Origin: JTS-RE37 sp963756115
Lineage (GTDB): Bacteria; Bacteroidota; Bacteroidia; Flavobacteriales; Flavobacteriaceae
Direction of reading: 5' to 3'
NCBI GenBank assembly: GCA_963756115.1
Contig: CAVWMN010000010.1
Location: 1,426,001 to 1,490,000, forward strand
Length of the DNA stretch: 64,000 bases
Below are positions 18,807 through 28,500 of this stretch, one piece after another. The translations under genes were made by a program, and so were the position numbers. The notes beneath the pieces are model-generated. The model was not told the origin of the DNA. It ran no database searches and saw only the letters and a list, made by a program, of their open reading frames with translations. The first letter of the stretch is position 1; the number at the start of each line of letters is the position of its first letter.

Positions 18807-18835
18807 TAAAAGTAGGGAATTCTCTTAAATCCCAA
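18807..18835 (-). promoter_or_regulatory. Candidate promoter of glgE-mak-glgB
   Basis: On the minus strand TACTTTTA (18814-18807) matches the bacteroidetal -7 box TAnnTTTG at seven of eight positions, with TTG (18835-18833) 18 nt upstream. The leader to the glgE ATG at 18779 would be only about 20-25 nt. Found by eye. Confidence 0.4.
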
Positions 18836-18980
18836 GGGCTCTGCACGTAATTTTTCCAGTACCATAAGCGGTTCATTTGTAATTTTTTGAATTTTTGGAA
18901 CGCTTTTTGAATTAGATTGCAGTAATCAATACCAGCTGCGTGTACTGCAGGCCGGTAAATAACCATTAAAATATATCAGT

Positions 18981-19538
18981 ATGAAGCACTCAATTCAATT
19001 TATCGGCGTAGTAATGACTTTAATCATGGTTGCCTGTGAAGGACCGGCCGGACCTCCCGGATTTGATGGGCTCGACGGGCAGGATGGGGCTGATGGGATA
19101 AATATCCTGGGGCAGGTGTATGAAATAGAAGGTGATTTTAATGCAGGAAACGGATATTCCCTGTTCAGTGAGTTCCCGCAAACTATTGAAGTATTTGAGT
19201 CGGATGTGGTTTTGGTCTACCTCCTGTGGGACCAGACAGAGGATAGTAACGGAGAGCCTGTAGATATCTGGAGGTTACTTCCACAAACAAGGATTTTAGA
19301 CCAGGGATTGCTTCAGTATAATTACGATCATACGTTTCTTGATGTGAATATTTTCCTGGAATCTGATTTCGATCTGGCAACACTGCCATCGGGGGATACC
19401 GATAACCAGGTATTCCGGATAGCCATCGTGCCGGCAGATTTTGCCGCGGCTGCTAAATTTGACAAGTCGAATATCGGACAGGTCATGGACATGCTCAACG
19501 TTACGGAAAAAGATATAGTCCGGAGTGATCTGGACTAA
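18981..19538 (+). CDS. Lipoprotein with short collagen-like segment, function unknown
   Basis: 185 residues. A lipoprotein signal ends at MVAC (Cys about 19), directly followed by a collagen-like Gly-X-Y run (GPAGPPGFDGLDGQDGADG). A mature domain of about 140 residues follows with acidic and aromatic residues (DVVLVYLLWDQTEDSNGE) and no domain that I recognise. Small lipoproteins of this build are common in flavobacteria and of unknown role. The gene is monocistronic: a strong terminator follows, and it is divergent from glgE. Confidence 0.8.
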   Translation: MKHSIQFIGVVMTLIMVACEGPAGPPGFDGLDGQDGADGINILGQVYEIEGDFNAGNGYSLFSEFPQTIEVFESDVVLVYLLWDQTEDSNGEPVDIWRLLPQTRILDQGLLQYNYDHTFLDVNIFLESDFDLATLPSGDTDNQVFRIAIVPADFAAAAKFDKSNIGQVMDMLNVTEKDIVRSDLD

Positions 19539-19563
19539 GGTTTGCTTAGCAAATAATGGAAAG

Positions 19564-19600
19564 GGATCCCCGGTAATAACGCCTGCCGGGGATCCTTTTT
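19564..19600 (+). terminator. Rho-independent terminator
   Basis: GGATCCCCGG (19564-19573) pairs perfectly with CCGGGGATCC (19586-19595), then TTTTT. It is the best terminator in the window, 25 bp after the collagen-like lipoprotein gene. Confidence 0.9.
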
Positions 19601-19663
19601 ATTTTGTATTTTACCGGGTGAAAGGATTGCGTTACCGCAGCGTCTAATAGTAAAATTATAATC

Positions 19664-20167
19664 ATGATAAAACACATAGTTACAGCTTGTCTCCTGATCA
19701 GCCTGGGCTGTAAAGGAGTTTCGCAGGAAAAGGAAATGACCGTCGCGAAGGAGTCCGGGAAAGAAACAGCTTATAAGGTCAATAAAACAGAGGCGGAATG
19801 GAAAGCGGAACTGACCGATACGCAATTCTATATCCTGCGGAAAGCAGGGACCGAAAACCCGGGATCCAGTGAGTTGCTCAACATTAAAGCCGCGGGAACC
19901 TATGTTTGCGCTGCCTGTGCCACTCCCCTCTTCCTGAGTGAACATAAATTTGATTCGGGTACCGGTTGGCCTAGTTTTGACAGGGCCATAGATGGAAATG
20001 TAGCCTATGATGTGGACACTTTAGCAGGATACGAGCGGACGGAAGAACACTGCGCCACCTGCGGGGGGCATTTGGGGCATGTCTTTGATGACGGGCCGTC
20101 ACAAACCACCGGCAAACGCCATTGTATAAATGGTGCTGCACTCAATTTTATTCCCACCACACAATAG
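19664..20167 (+). CDS. msrB: Peptide-methionine (R)-S-oxide reductase, exported
   Basis: 167 residues. An N-terminal lipoprotein-like signal (TACLLISLGC, Cys about 16) is followed by a linker and the MsrB domain (about 45-165). Zinc is held by two CxxC pairs, CAAC and CATC. The fold motifs GTGWPSFDRAI and HCATCGGHLGHVFDDGP are present. The catalytic Cys is in KRHCINGAALNF. It reduces methionine-R-sulfoxide; the signal peptide implies action in the cell envelope, where it would repair oxidised exported proteins. It stands alone between two transcription units. Confidence 0.96.
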   Translation: MIKHIVTACLLISLGCKGVSQEKEMTVAKESGKETAYKVNKTEAEWKAELTDTQFYILRKAGTENPGSSELLNIKAAGTYVCAACATPLFLSEHKFDSGTGWPSFDRAIDGNVAYDVDTLAGYERTEEHCATCGGHLGHVFDDGPSQTTGKRHCINGAALNFIPTTQ

Positions 20168-20481
20168 GCTGTTCGAATCTATCCTGAAAATAGTTCCTGA
20201 GGCAGGTAGGGGTATGTCCGCTTTCGCAGGAAAAACCCGGATCGGCTGTTGCTCATTGCCCGGTTCTGAGACCGTAGCGGCTGCTGACATGGGAAGAATG
20301 GAGTGTGGAAAGGCAGCTAACAAACCTGTGCTATGCTCCCTGTTCCCCGCAACCGCTGTCGTAAGACGGAGGTTAGGTGGGTTCAGCCCCTTATCGCCCG
20401 TAATTTCCATTTTATCTATGCAGTTCAGTTAGGTTTTGTAACTTTGCCACTTCACAATTCAGCCATCACTAAAATTATTCT
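20168..20481 (+). other. Gene-free 314-bp region with possible structured RNA and lpdA promoter
   Basis: No convincing ORF. On the plus strand several hairpins are possible: CGGTT/GACCG (20261-20275), GGGAA (20291-20295) with TTCCC (20343-20347), and AACC-G-CTGTC with a GTAA tetraloop (20351-20374). The string CTGTTCCCCGCAAC (20340-20353) resembles the cobalamin riboswitch core, but the usual 3' B12 box (CAGGAGACCTGCC-like) is not seen. A -7 box TAACTTTG lies at 20439-20446, downstream of the structures, so they would be outside the lpdA leader. It may be an independent small RNA or chance structure. Confidence 0.35.
20439..20446 (+). promoter_or_regulatory. -7 box of a putative lpdA promoter
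   Basis: TAACTTTG fits TAnnTTTG exactly, 36 bp before the lpdA ATG. No clear -33 TTG/TTTG element is seen at the expected distance, so support is moderate. Confidence 0.5.
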
Positions 20482-21873
20482 ATGAGCACTTTCGATGTTA
20501 TTGTTTTAGGCAGTGGCCCTGGAGGGTATGTAACGGCAATCCGGGCCTCTCAATTGGGTTTAAAAACCGCGATTATTGAAAAAGAAAGCCTGGGGGGAGT
20601 TTGTTTGAACTGGGGATGTATCCCTACGAAGGCACTCCTAAAATCCGCGCAGGTTTTTGAATACCTCAAACATGCTGAGGATTATGGCCTGAAAGTAGAT
20701 GGCGCCGACAAGGATTTTGATGCAATTATCAAAAGGAGCAGGGATGTTGCCGATAGCATGAACAAAGGCGTGCAATTTTTGATGAAGAAAAATAAAATTG
20801 AAGTGCTGATGGGCACGGGCAAATTAAAACCCGGCAAAAAAATATCGGTCACGGATGCTGATGGCAAGGAAACGGAATATAGCGCTTCCCATATCATCAT
20901 TGCTACAGGTGCCAGGAGCAGGGAACTGCCGAGTCTGCCACAGGATGGCAAAAAGATTATAGGCTACCGGGAGGCCATGACCCTTAAGACCCTGCCAAAA
21001 AAAATGATCGTGGTAGGAAGCGGCGCCATTGGGATGGAATTTGCCTATTTCTATAATGTCCTCGGGACGGAAGTAACGGTAGTAGAGTTCCTGCCCAATG
21101 TAGTTCCGGTTGAAGATGAGGATATCTCCAAGCAACTGGAGCGCAGCTTTAAAAAATCCGGGATAAAGGTGATGACCGCCTCAGAAGTAACCAAAGTGGA
21201 TACATCGGGTGATATTTTGAAGGCTACGGTAAAAACTTCCAAAGGGGAAGAAATTCTGGAAGCCGACATCGTATTGTCCGCGGTGGGAATTAAGACCAAT
21301 ATTGAGAATATTGGCCTTGAGGAAGTGGGTATTACTGTCGAAAATGATAAGATCAAGGTCAATGAATACTATCTTACCAATGTACCGGGTTATTACGCAA
21401 TAGGTGATGTCACCGCAGGGCCTGCCCTGGCACATGTGGCATCGGCGGAAGGTATCACCTGTGTAGAAAAAATTGCCGGGATGCATGTAGAACCCCTGGA
21501 TTATGGCAATATTCCCGGTTGCACCTATTGTCTCCCGGAAATCGCATCGGTAGGCCTTACAGAAAAGCAGGCCCGTGAAAAAGGGTATGAGTTAAAAATA
21601 GGGAAGTTTCCGTTTTCAGTCAGTGGTAAGGCCAAAGCTGCAGGCACCCCGGAGGGATTTGTAAAGGTTATATTTGATGCCAAATATGGTGAATGGCTGG
21701 GATGCCATATGATTGGGGCGGGCGTAACGGATATGATTGCAGAAGCCGTTGTGGCCCGTAAGCTCGAAACCACCGGACATGAGGTACTGAAAGCCGTACA
21801 TCCGCATCCTACAATGAGTGAAGCCGTTATGGAAGCTGTTGCTGACGCCTATGGGGAAGTGATCCACTTATAA
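20482..21873 (+). CDS. lpdA: Dihydrolipoyl dehydrogenase (E3)
   Basis: 463 residues, the usual length. The N-terminal FAD motif GSGPGGYVTAIRA is followed by the redox-active disulfide in GGVCLNWGCIPTK (about 37-49), an NAD-binding GSGAIGMEFAYF, a second FAD site YAIGDVTAGPALAH, and the C-terminal dimer interface with HPHPTMSEAVMEA supplying the catalytic His-Glu pair. E3 reoxidises dihydrolipoamide in the pyruvate, 2-oxoglutarate and branched-chain dehydrogenase complexes and the glycine cleavage system. None of the partner subunits is adjacent. Confidence 0.97.
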   Translation: MSTFDVIVLGSGPGGYVTAIRASQLGLKTAIIEKESLGGVCLNWGCIPTKALLKSAQVFEYLKHAEDYGLKVDGADKDFDAIIKRSRDVADSMNKGVQFLMKKNKIEVLMGTGKLKPGKKISVTDADGKETEYSASHIIIATGARSRELPSLPQDGKKIIGYREAMTLKTLPKKMIVVGSGAIGMEFAYFYNVLGTEVTVVEFLPNVVPVEDEDISKQLERSFKKSGIKVMTASEVTKVDTSGDILKATVKTSKGEEILEADIVLSAVGIKTNIENIGLEEVGITVENDKIKVNEYYLTNVPGYYAIGDVTAGPALAHVASAEGITCVEKIAGMHVEPLDYGNIPGCTYCLPEIASVGLTEKQAREKGYELKIGKFPFSVSGKAKAAGTPEGFVKVIFDAKYGEWLGCHMIGAGVTDMIAEAVVARKLETTGHEVLKAVHPHPTMSEAVMEAVADAYGEVIHL

Positions 21874-21915
21874 GATACGGCCCGATCCTGATATCCCCTG
21901 TCATAACAACCTCAT

Positions 21916-22203
21916 ATGCTCAAATTCTTTAGAACCATTGCGATCCTGGAAGGCATTTCATACTTGCTGCTGTTTGCCCTGAGTATGCCGTTGAAATACT
22001 GGGCCAGGATCCCCGAACCCAATATATATATTGGCTATACACACGGATTTTTGTTCCTGTTATATGTAATTCTGGCCATAGTATATTGCATGGAAACCAG
22101 ATGCCGATTCAAACGGTTCATGGTAATCCTGATTGCATCCTTATTACCGTTTGGCACCTTTTACATCGATCAGAAATACCTGAGGCCCGCTTCACGAATC
22201 TAA
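21916..22203 (+). CDS. DUF3817 small membrane protein
   Basis: 95 residues with three hydrophobic helices (about 5-27, 38-61, 68-85). The pattern FRTIAILEGISYLLLFALSMPLKY at the start (family motif EGxSY..L) and YTHGFLFLLYV in the middle are characteristic of DUF3817 inner-membrane proteins. Function is unknown in the family. The 3' end overlaps that of the convergent aroQ by 12 bp, leaving no room for a terminator between them. Confidence 0.8.
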   Translation: MLKFFRTIAILEGISYLLLFALSMPLKYWARIPEPNIYIGYTHGFLFLLYVILAIVYCMETRCRFKRFMVILIASLLPFGTFYIDQKYLRPASRI

Positions 22204-22611
22204 AAAACTTTTGATGGCAAGGTCATATCCCTTCAGGCCAAAACCTACGATAACCCCTTTTGCCCCGGCAGCAATATAGGAGTGATGCCGAAAATCTTCC
22301 CGTTGGTATACATTGGAAATATGGACTTCCACAACGGGGGAAGTAATGGATTTTACGGCATCCCCGATTCCAACTGAGGTGTGGGTATAGGCCGCGGCAT
22401 TCAGGACGATCCCGTCATAGGAAAACCCTACCTCCTGTAACTTCCCGATGAGCTCCCCTTCAATATTGGACTGGTAATATTCCAGTTGAATTTCCCGGAA
22501 AGCAAATTGCAATTCGGCAAAATAAGAATCAAAACTTGTCTTGCCGTAAACCTCCGGTTCGCGTTTTCCGAGTAGGTTCAGGTTAGGACCGTTGATTATG
22601 ATAATCTTCAT
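22192..22611 (-). CDS. aroQ: 3-dehydroquinate dehydratase, type II
   Basis: 139 residues. The start MKIIIINGPNLNLLGKREPE is diagnostic. The catalytic Tyr is Tyr22 in PEVYGK, the active-site loop follows, and the catalytic His is in VEVHISN. NAAAYTHTSVGIGDAV forms the substrate site. It dehydrates 3-dehydroquinate to 3-dehydroshikimate in the shikimate pathway as a dodecamer. In many flavobacteria aroQ neighbours xerD; here xerD is at 32.3 kb. Convergent overlap with DUF3817. Confidence 0.97.
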   Translation of the reverse strand: MKIIIINGPNLNLLGKREPEVYGKTSFDSYFAELQFAFREIQLEYYQSNIEGELIGKLQEVGFSYDGIVLNAAAYTHTSVGIGDAVKSITSPVVEVHISNVYQREDFRHHSYIAAGAKGVIVGFGLKGYDLAIKSFLDS

Positions 22612-22692
22612 TATAAGTTTTTTGCTAAAATAGGAAGAAGTTATAAATAGGCGATACCGGATCCGTTCAGGGCTGTCCTGTTCATTGATCCG

Positions 22693-23298
22693 TTATTTTT
22701 CAGGATCTTTCCGGGTTTTCTCAACGACCCACTTGAGTTCCTCGATCCGTTTGAGTTTTTCGGGTTGCCTGTTCTTCCGTGCAAACTCGGTGTGGTATTC
22801 ATGGGCCTCTAGGAATTTGATCTGCACCATATTCCAGTCGTTCTTGTCCGTAATGATATCGTATGCCTGCAACTCCTTAAAAAGGTAGTTGCTGATTGGT
22901 TGAAAGTTGCTTTTACCAAGGTAGTCCAGATCCGAATCGCAGAGGATCTTTTCCAGGTTATTTTGGGGTCTTTGTGGAATACGGGTAGCCAGGATAAGCC
23001 CTTTTACTACCTTGAAATCGGCATTGGAGAAACCACATTCCTTCATTAACTTCCGTGCGATCTCCACACTGTGTTCTTCATGGTTATGATTGGAAATGGT
23101 AAAACCGATATCGTGTAACAAGGCCCCGATTCGCAACAACTTGGCACTCCTCCCATTGATTTTTTGCCGCCTTAGGTAGTCATTGCAAACTTTCAGGACA
23201 TCCAGGGTATGATGTGGCCCATGGTAGAAAAGTTTTTCTGAGAGCTCTGTATGTAAGATTTCCAGTGCCCTTTTCCGTAACTTAATGTATCCGGTCAT
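22693..23298 (-). CDS. HD-domain metal-dependent phosphohydrolase
   Basis: 201 residues, no signal peptide. HD-superfamily residues are seen in order: His in YHGPHHTLDV (about 25-34), the His-Asp doublet in LLHDIGFT (about 66-73), further His residues in NHNHEEHSVEIA, and a final Asp in LCDSDLDYLG. This supports a metal-dependent phosphohydrolase acting on a nucleotide or similar phosphate ester, but the substrate cannot be named. The C-terminus (about 165-201) is Lys/Glu-rich. It lies about 80 bp upstream of aroQ on the same strand. Confidence 0.82.
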   Translation of the reverse strand: MTGYIKLRKRALEILHTELSEKLFYHGPHHTLDVLKVCNDYLRRQKINGRSAKLLRIGALLHDIGFTISNHNHEEHSVEIARKLMKECGFSNADFKVVKGLILATRIPQRPQNNLEKILCDSDLDYLGKSNFQPISNYLFKELQAYDIITDKNDWNMVQIKFLEAHEYHTEFARKNRQPEKLKRIEELKWVVEKTRKDPEK

Positions 23299-23521
23299 TT
23301 TTTGAATTAAAATTTGAAGCGCAAATTGTGCGTACGCGGTTTTCTAACGTGTTTACCGCGATTTTAAAAAAATCATGTCCTTCCTGATTATGGTTGGCCC
23401 GGACCGCCTAAAACCCGCCTGTTGCCCCTTACAATGATTGAAATATACAAATTCTCACAAATAATTATAGTTCCGGAACGCTTTTCTTACAAAAAACCGT
23501 ATGCGTCTGCCATAATTCCTA

Positions 23522-25516
23522 TTAATTATCGCGGTGATCACTTTCGCTGATCACGGGCCTCGGGATCTCCGCAGGGCCATTTACATAATACATATGCATC
23601 ATTCCTTTGTTTTTTACATAAATCTCACCACGTTGTTCGCAAACAAAGAAATCCTTTACTGCTTCATAGGTGGTCTCTGAAATATTAATGCTCCCGGGTT
23701 TAGACATGGATTCCATTCGTGCTGCCACGTTAACGGTATCCCCCCAAATGTCATATGCAAATTTTTTAACCCCCACTACCCCTGCAACAACCGGTCCGGT
23801 ATTAATACCGATACGGATTTCGAAATTCATGATATTCGCATCACTGTGTTGTTTGGCTGCTTCCATGAATTCCAGTATTTCAAACGAAGCCTTGATCATC
23901 CGTACCGCATGGTCCTTTGTAGGGTATGGCAACCCGCCTGCACACATATAGGCATCCCCTATCGTTTTAATTTTTTCGAGATCGTACTTGTCCATTATTC
24001 TGTCAAACCCTGAAAAATAGTAATCGACACTTTTGACAAGGTATTCCGGGGACAATTCCTGGGAAAATTCTGTAAAACCTTTAAAATCAGCGAACATGAC
24101 GGTAACAGATTCAAACCTTTTGGCCTCGACCTTCCCATTTTTCTTTAATTCCATTGCGGTCGCATCCGGCAGGATATTCAGTAACAACGATTCTGACCGG
24201 TTCTTTTCCGCACTCAGCAGCTTATTGCTTTTCTTGGCATAGGAATAGCGGTAATAAAATATGACCGCCAGCAAAAAAATGACTAAGGAAGCCAGCAGGG
24301 ACAGGTAAATGGCACTCTTCTGCCGTTTCCCCTGCAGTTGTGCTATTTCTGCTTCCTTTTCCAGCAGATCAATCTGGTCCTCCTTTTTCTCCAGGTCAAA
24401 ATTGAACTGGAGGCCTCGGATTTTATCATCCGTTTTCAGATTGAAGATCTTGTCCTTAAGATCAATGTATTTCTTCTGGTAGAGATAGGCGTTTTCAAAA
24501 TCATTTTCCGCAAAATAAGTAAGCGACATCCCATGGTAGATATCCCGCAATTCTTCCCTGGTTTCCATCTGAAGCGCCAGGATCTCCGCCTGTTGATAGG
24601 ATTGTAAGGATTTTCTGAGATCCCTTTTTTGATAGACATCCCCCATGGCCAGGAGGGTCTGCACCTGATCCAGGTTCGAATTTGATGCCGTGGCCGTGGT
24701 ATAGGCCCTGTCCAGGTACTGCAGTGCGGCCGGGATGTTCCCCCTATTGAATTCTTCTTTGCCCAGCATGGTAAGATTGTGGGCATAATCCTTTGTATCC
24801 TTGTTAATTTCCAGCGCCTTTTTAAAATAATCTATAGCCTGCTCATGTTCTCCCTTTAGGCTGTAGACCTCCCCCACCCCCATGAGGTAAGTCGAATGGA
24901 TCACCGGGTCACTGATCCCCGGGAGATAGGGCTCAACCTGTCCGTAGTAGTTCAGGGCGTTCTCAAAATTCTTCATTTGCATATAAACGCCCCCTATGTT
25001 GACCAGTGCCGAAGTGATGCGGACAGGATCCTTCAGTTTTTCTGATATGCTAAGTGATCTGAAATAATAATCCAATGCTTTGTCCAGACTTCCCTGATCA
25101 TAAAAAACGGCTCCGAGGTTGTTTGCAAGGTTAGCGATCCCAAGCGTGTCTGATATGGCTTCAAACGTCTGCAGGGATTGCGTCCAGAAATTCAAAACCT
25201 CCTTGTAATTGCCCTTATAGTATTCAGCAATCCCAATATTTTTAAGGGCATATGCCTTCCCTTTTATAAAATTCAGTTCCGTTGCCAGCCCGATGGCCTC
25301 GTTCGCATATTCAATGGCTTCCTCCATTTTCTCCTCCTGTAGGAATTCGGTACTGAGCGCAATGAGGGTTGAGACCTTTGTCGTATCCCGTGGTCCGTCC
25401 CGGAGGATGCTTTTTAAGCTGTCTATTGCCGGATTTTGACCGTACAGGGTTGTCCACCCCATGAGCAAAAGCGTGCATAGCAGATAACAATCCTTCTGTA
25501 CTGACAGGTTGAACAT
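23522..25516 (-). CDS. Exported-TPR transmembrane adenylate cyclase (class III)
   Basis: 664 residues. A signal peptide (about 1-27) is followed by TPR repeats (about 45-375), a Gln/Glu-rich coiled coil, one transmembrane helix (about 402-424, SLLASLVIFLLAVIFYY) and a class III cyclase domain (about 468-645). Metal ligands are Asp477 (FADFKGF) and Asp521 (KTIGDAYM). Lys517 and Asp589 (FAYDIWGDT) are the adenine-specifying pair, so cAMP rather than cGMP is expected; Asn596 and Arg600 (VNVAARM) complete the site. The TPRs would be periplasmic and could sense a ligand. It starts 10 bp after the stop of the subtilase-like gene, so co-transcription is likely. Confidence 0.92.
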   Translation of the reverse strand: MFNLSVQKDCYLLCTLLLMGWTTLYGQNPAIDSLKSILRDGPRDTTKVSTLIALSTEFLQEEKMEEAIEYANEAIGLATELNFIKGKAYALKNIGIAEYYKGNYKEVLNFWTQSLQTFEAISDTLGIANLANNLGAVFYDQGSLDKALDYYFRSLSISEKLKDPVRITSALVNIGGVYMQMKNFENALNYYGQVEPYLPGISDPVIHSTYLMGVGEVYSLKGEHEQAIDYFKKALEINKDTKDYAHNLTMLGKEEFNRGNIPAALQYLDRAYTTATASNSNLDQVQTLLAMGDVYQKRDLRKSLQSYQQAEILALQMETREELRDIYHGMSLTYFAENDFENAYLYQKKYIDLKDKIFNLKTDDKIRGLQFNFDLEKKEDQIDLLEKEAEIAQLQGKRQKSAIYLSLLASLVIFLLAVIFYYRYSYAKKSNKLLSAEKNRSESLLLNILPDATAMELKKNGKVEAKRFESVTVMFADFKGFTEFSQELSPEYLVKSVDYYFSGFDRIMDKYDLEKIKTIGDAYMCAGGLPYPTKDHAVRMIKASFEILEFMEAAKQHSDANIMNFEIRIGINTGPVVAGVVGVKKFAYDIWGDTVNVAARMESMSKPGSINISETTYEAVKDFFVCEQRGEIYVKNKGMMHMYYVNGPAEIPRPVISESDHRDN

Positions 25517-25525
25517 GCAATTTTT

Positions 25526-28500
25526 TTAATTATCCCTTACGATTGTATACACATGGGATCCTTCACTATTTTTAATCCTCACAAATAATATTCCTTCCGG
25601 ATACCCGGACAGATCCAGAGCAACAGTCTGGCCGTTGCCATTATCAGTAGCGTTGTAATAGGTTTGGCCCATCATATCAAATATGGTAATCCGTGTTTCG
25701 CCGGGAACCTCCAAACGAATATTCAATATATCCTTTACTGGATTGGGATATATCACCCCCTCTGAAATGACAGTTTTACCACTAAGGTCCCCTTCAGCAT
25801 CAAAAATGGTTGTCTGTGGTTTTACAAAATTATCCAGGCAGGAAAATTGGATGCCAGACTGCCTTTGCGGTGTGGTGAAATTGTTGGAATTCACTGCTAC
25901 AATCCCAAATTTAAAAACAAATGAGGCAATATTGGTATAACCTGCCGAAATATTCACCTGGGGATTGCTGTTAAAGATACCGTTGTATTCCGTGGCACCG
26001 CCGGTGATTACAATTTCCGATACGGATTCGCCAACGGAAATATCCTTCGGGTCATCCACAATATAACGGGACGGTCTGTCCAACGCATTATATTCCCGGT
26101 ACGAATTGTTGCCATCAATGTCAATAAAGGAGGCAATCAGCTCATCATATACCATTGGCGAATTAGTCCCTGATGCTACCAGCGTAACCCTGAATTCAAC
26201 ATAAGGATTCCGTATGCTGCCTGTGGTGGTATACACGATCTCCGGTTTAAAGAATTCCGGATCCACATTGTTCCGGTCTAGCATGGCGATCCTTCCGTTC
26301 ACGGTAGCCTGGATCGACACCAGTGCATCTGCATGCTCCGTTACATTTCTAAACCTGTACAGTGCTCCTTTTTGCAATGGATTGCCGGACTCCAAAACGG
26401 GAATGGCACTAAAATCCAGTTCCGGCAGATTTTCACAAGTGAAGGGTTCAAATTTTACAGTTAATTTCCCAAAGTTTTCTTCCCCGAGGGTATAATTGGG
26501 TGGGATATCAATTTTAATCAGGAACTCCCCAACATCCCCGTCTTCATATTCATTACCCTGCTCATCTTCGAAACGGTACGGTATTCCGTCAGGGAAAAGG
26601 GATTCCAGCGTATCTTCATATACCAAGCCATCGATTTCCGTCTCTATCAAACCGGTGTCAATGGGATCACCTTTATAGATCACCAGGTCACCTGTGCTTA
26701 CTTTTATCGGGGCCGGAAGTATCTCAACAGTACCCGAATCATACGTTATATTAAAATTGGACGCGATGGGCGCCAGGAATGCCCCGGGGAATGAAATTGG
26801 CCATTCTTCCGTTCCGCCGCTAACCTCCAGCCCGGTAATGAGATTCATGGCATAGAGTTTATCGATAGTCTTTTCTTCTGTATCGGTTGATGAATCTTCA
26901 AGGTCAATGACTGCAAAAACCGAGTTATATTCATTTCCGTCATTTTCATCCCCCAGCCCGGTATCGTTTACGACAGGCCGTAATTTGTTCTCAAAGACCA
27001 GATCGATACTGTTATTCAACAAATCCTGCCCGTTGACTACGGCCCGTAATTTATTGACAACTGCCCTCAATTTATTGGTTACAGGATCAGTCTGGGCAGC
27101 CAGGTAATCATCAAAATGCTGAACATCCAGGTCAATAAGGTTCATTCCATTGACAATGGGCCTCAATTTATTTTGTATGACCCGCTCACTGGCCATCCAA
27201 CTCCCGTTGTTCAGGAGGTTCAGTATTTCCAATTCATTGACCACCGCCCTTAATTTATTGATGACGATCAGCGTATTCTCCGGAAAGAAGTCCGAATTGT
27301 GAGCCGTTTGAATTGTATTTAGAAAATCCGGATTATCGGCAATATCTTCATCGTCATATACATATTCCATGGAAAGTATTATGGCATCCCCATAATGGTA
27401 GGTAGCCTCCAGAGGCCGGATCAGTAAATCTTTTTTGGTAACTGTAAGCCGTCCTGGCTGGAAATTGATCTGGAAGGCTTCCATTTGTTCAGGGGTAAGG
27501 GCATCATCCTCAAACCCAGGGGTGACAACATAGTTATTGACATCAGGATAGGGAAACACAGCCGGGGTACTGAACTCCACCTCGGGCAAACCAAGGGATT
27601 CATAGGTCTCCCCCTCCGGTAACCCTTCAACTGTATAGGTAAAGCTGATAGCCTGGCCAAATTCTGCAGTTACATCATCTGCCCTAATGCTGAGGGCTAT
27701 TTTATCGCCATCAAAGAAAAACAAGGGATTGGAGTCCCCTCCATCCGTGCCACCCGGGGTGATAGGCGCAGTATAGACCACAAGCGGTGGATTCCCTGTA
27801 AATTCCCCCACCAGGGCTTTTATTTCAGTAGCAGTTTGAGAAGTAATCTCCAGTTCTTCCCCATCGAATAATACCCGCGGTACAGCCGGAAGGTAGTCCC
27901 CTGTAATGGTAACTTCAAATGGCTCTTCGCTCGGAGTCTTTCCTGCCTCTACCGTTAGTCCGGTTAAATGAGCTGTTTGCGCAGCAATCATGGTAAATGC
28001 TGCCCCTGCGTCGATAAGCCCGGCCCCGGCCCTGTTAATCGCACCGGCCGGTACAGCTGTATCCTTCAGTAATTGGAGTACTTCGTCAGACAAAGTATTG
28101 GAAACCGGCGAATCCACAGAGATTATATCGGAAAGTCCGGCCGGGTACCAGGATGGTACAGCAGAAAGCAGCAGGGCTATGGCACCGGCTGCATGGGGAG
28201 CGGCAGCTGAGGTACCGAAAAAATTAGGGAAGCCATCTGGTTCAATATCGGTACCGATGGAACCAACATTGGTATTTACCCCGTCAGGTGCTACCAGGTC
28301 CACCATGGTGAGGTCATCGTTGGATAAGAGCCCGGCATAAGACGAAAATTGTTCAACAGCAGGGGATCCAACGACGCGGTAATCAACTGCTCCTACGGTA
28401 ATAGCGGCCTCGGCCATCGCATGTCCGCTGACAGTGGGGGCGCCACTTCCATATTCCATAAACTGCAACCCATCTGACCGGAAGGCGATATATCGAAATG

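Noticed and set aside
20130..20432. A 100-residue open frame on the plus strand over the end of msrB and the region before lpdA.
   Set aside because: It overlaps msrB out of frame, has no signal or domain, and lies over the possible structured RNA.
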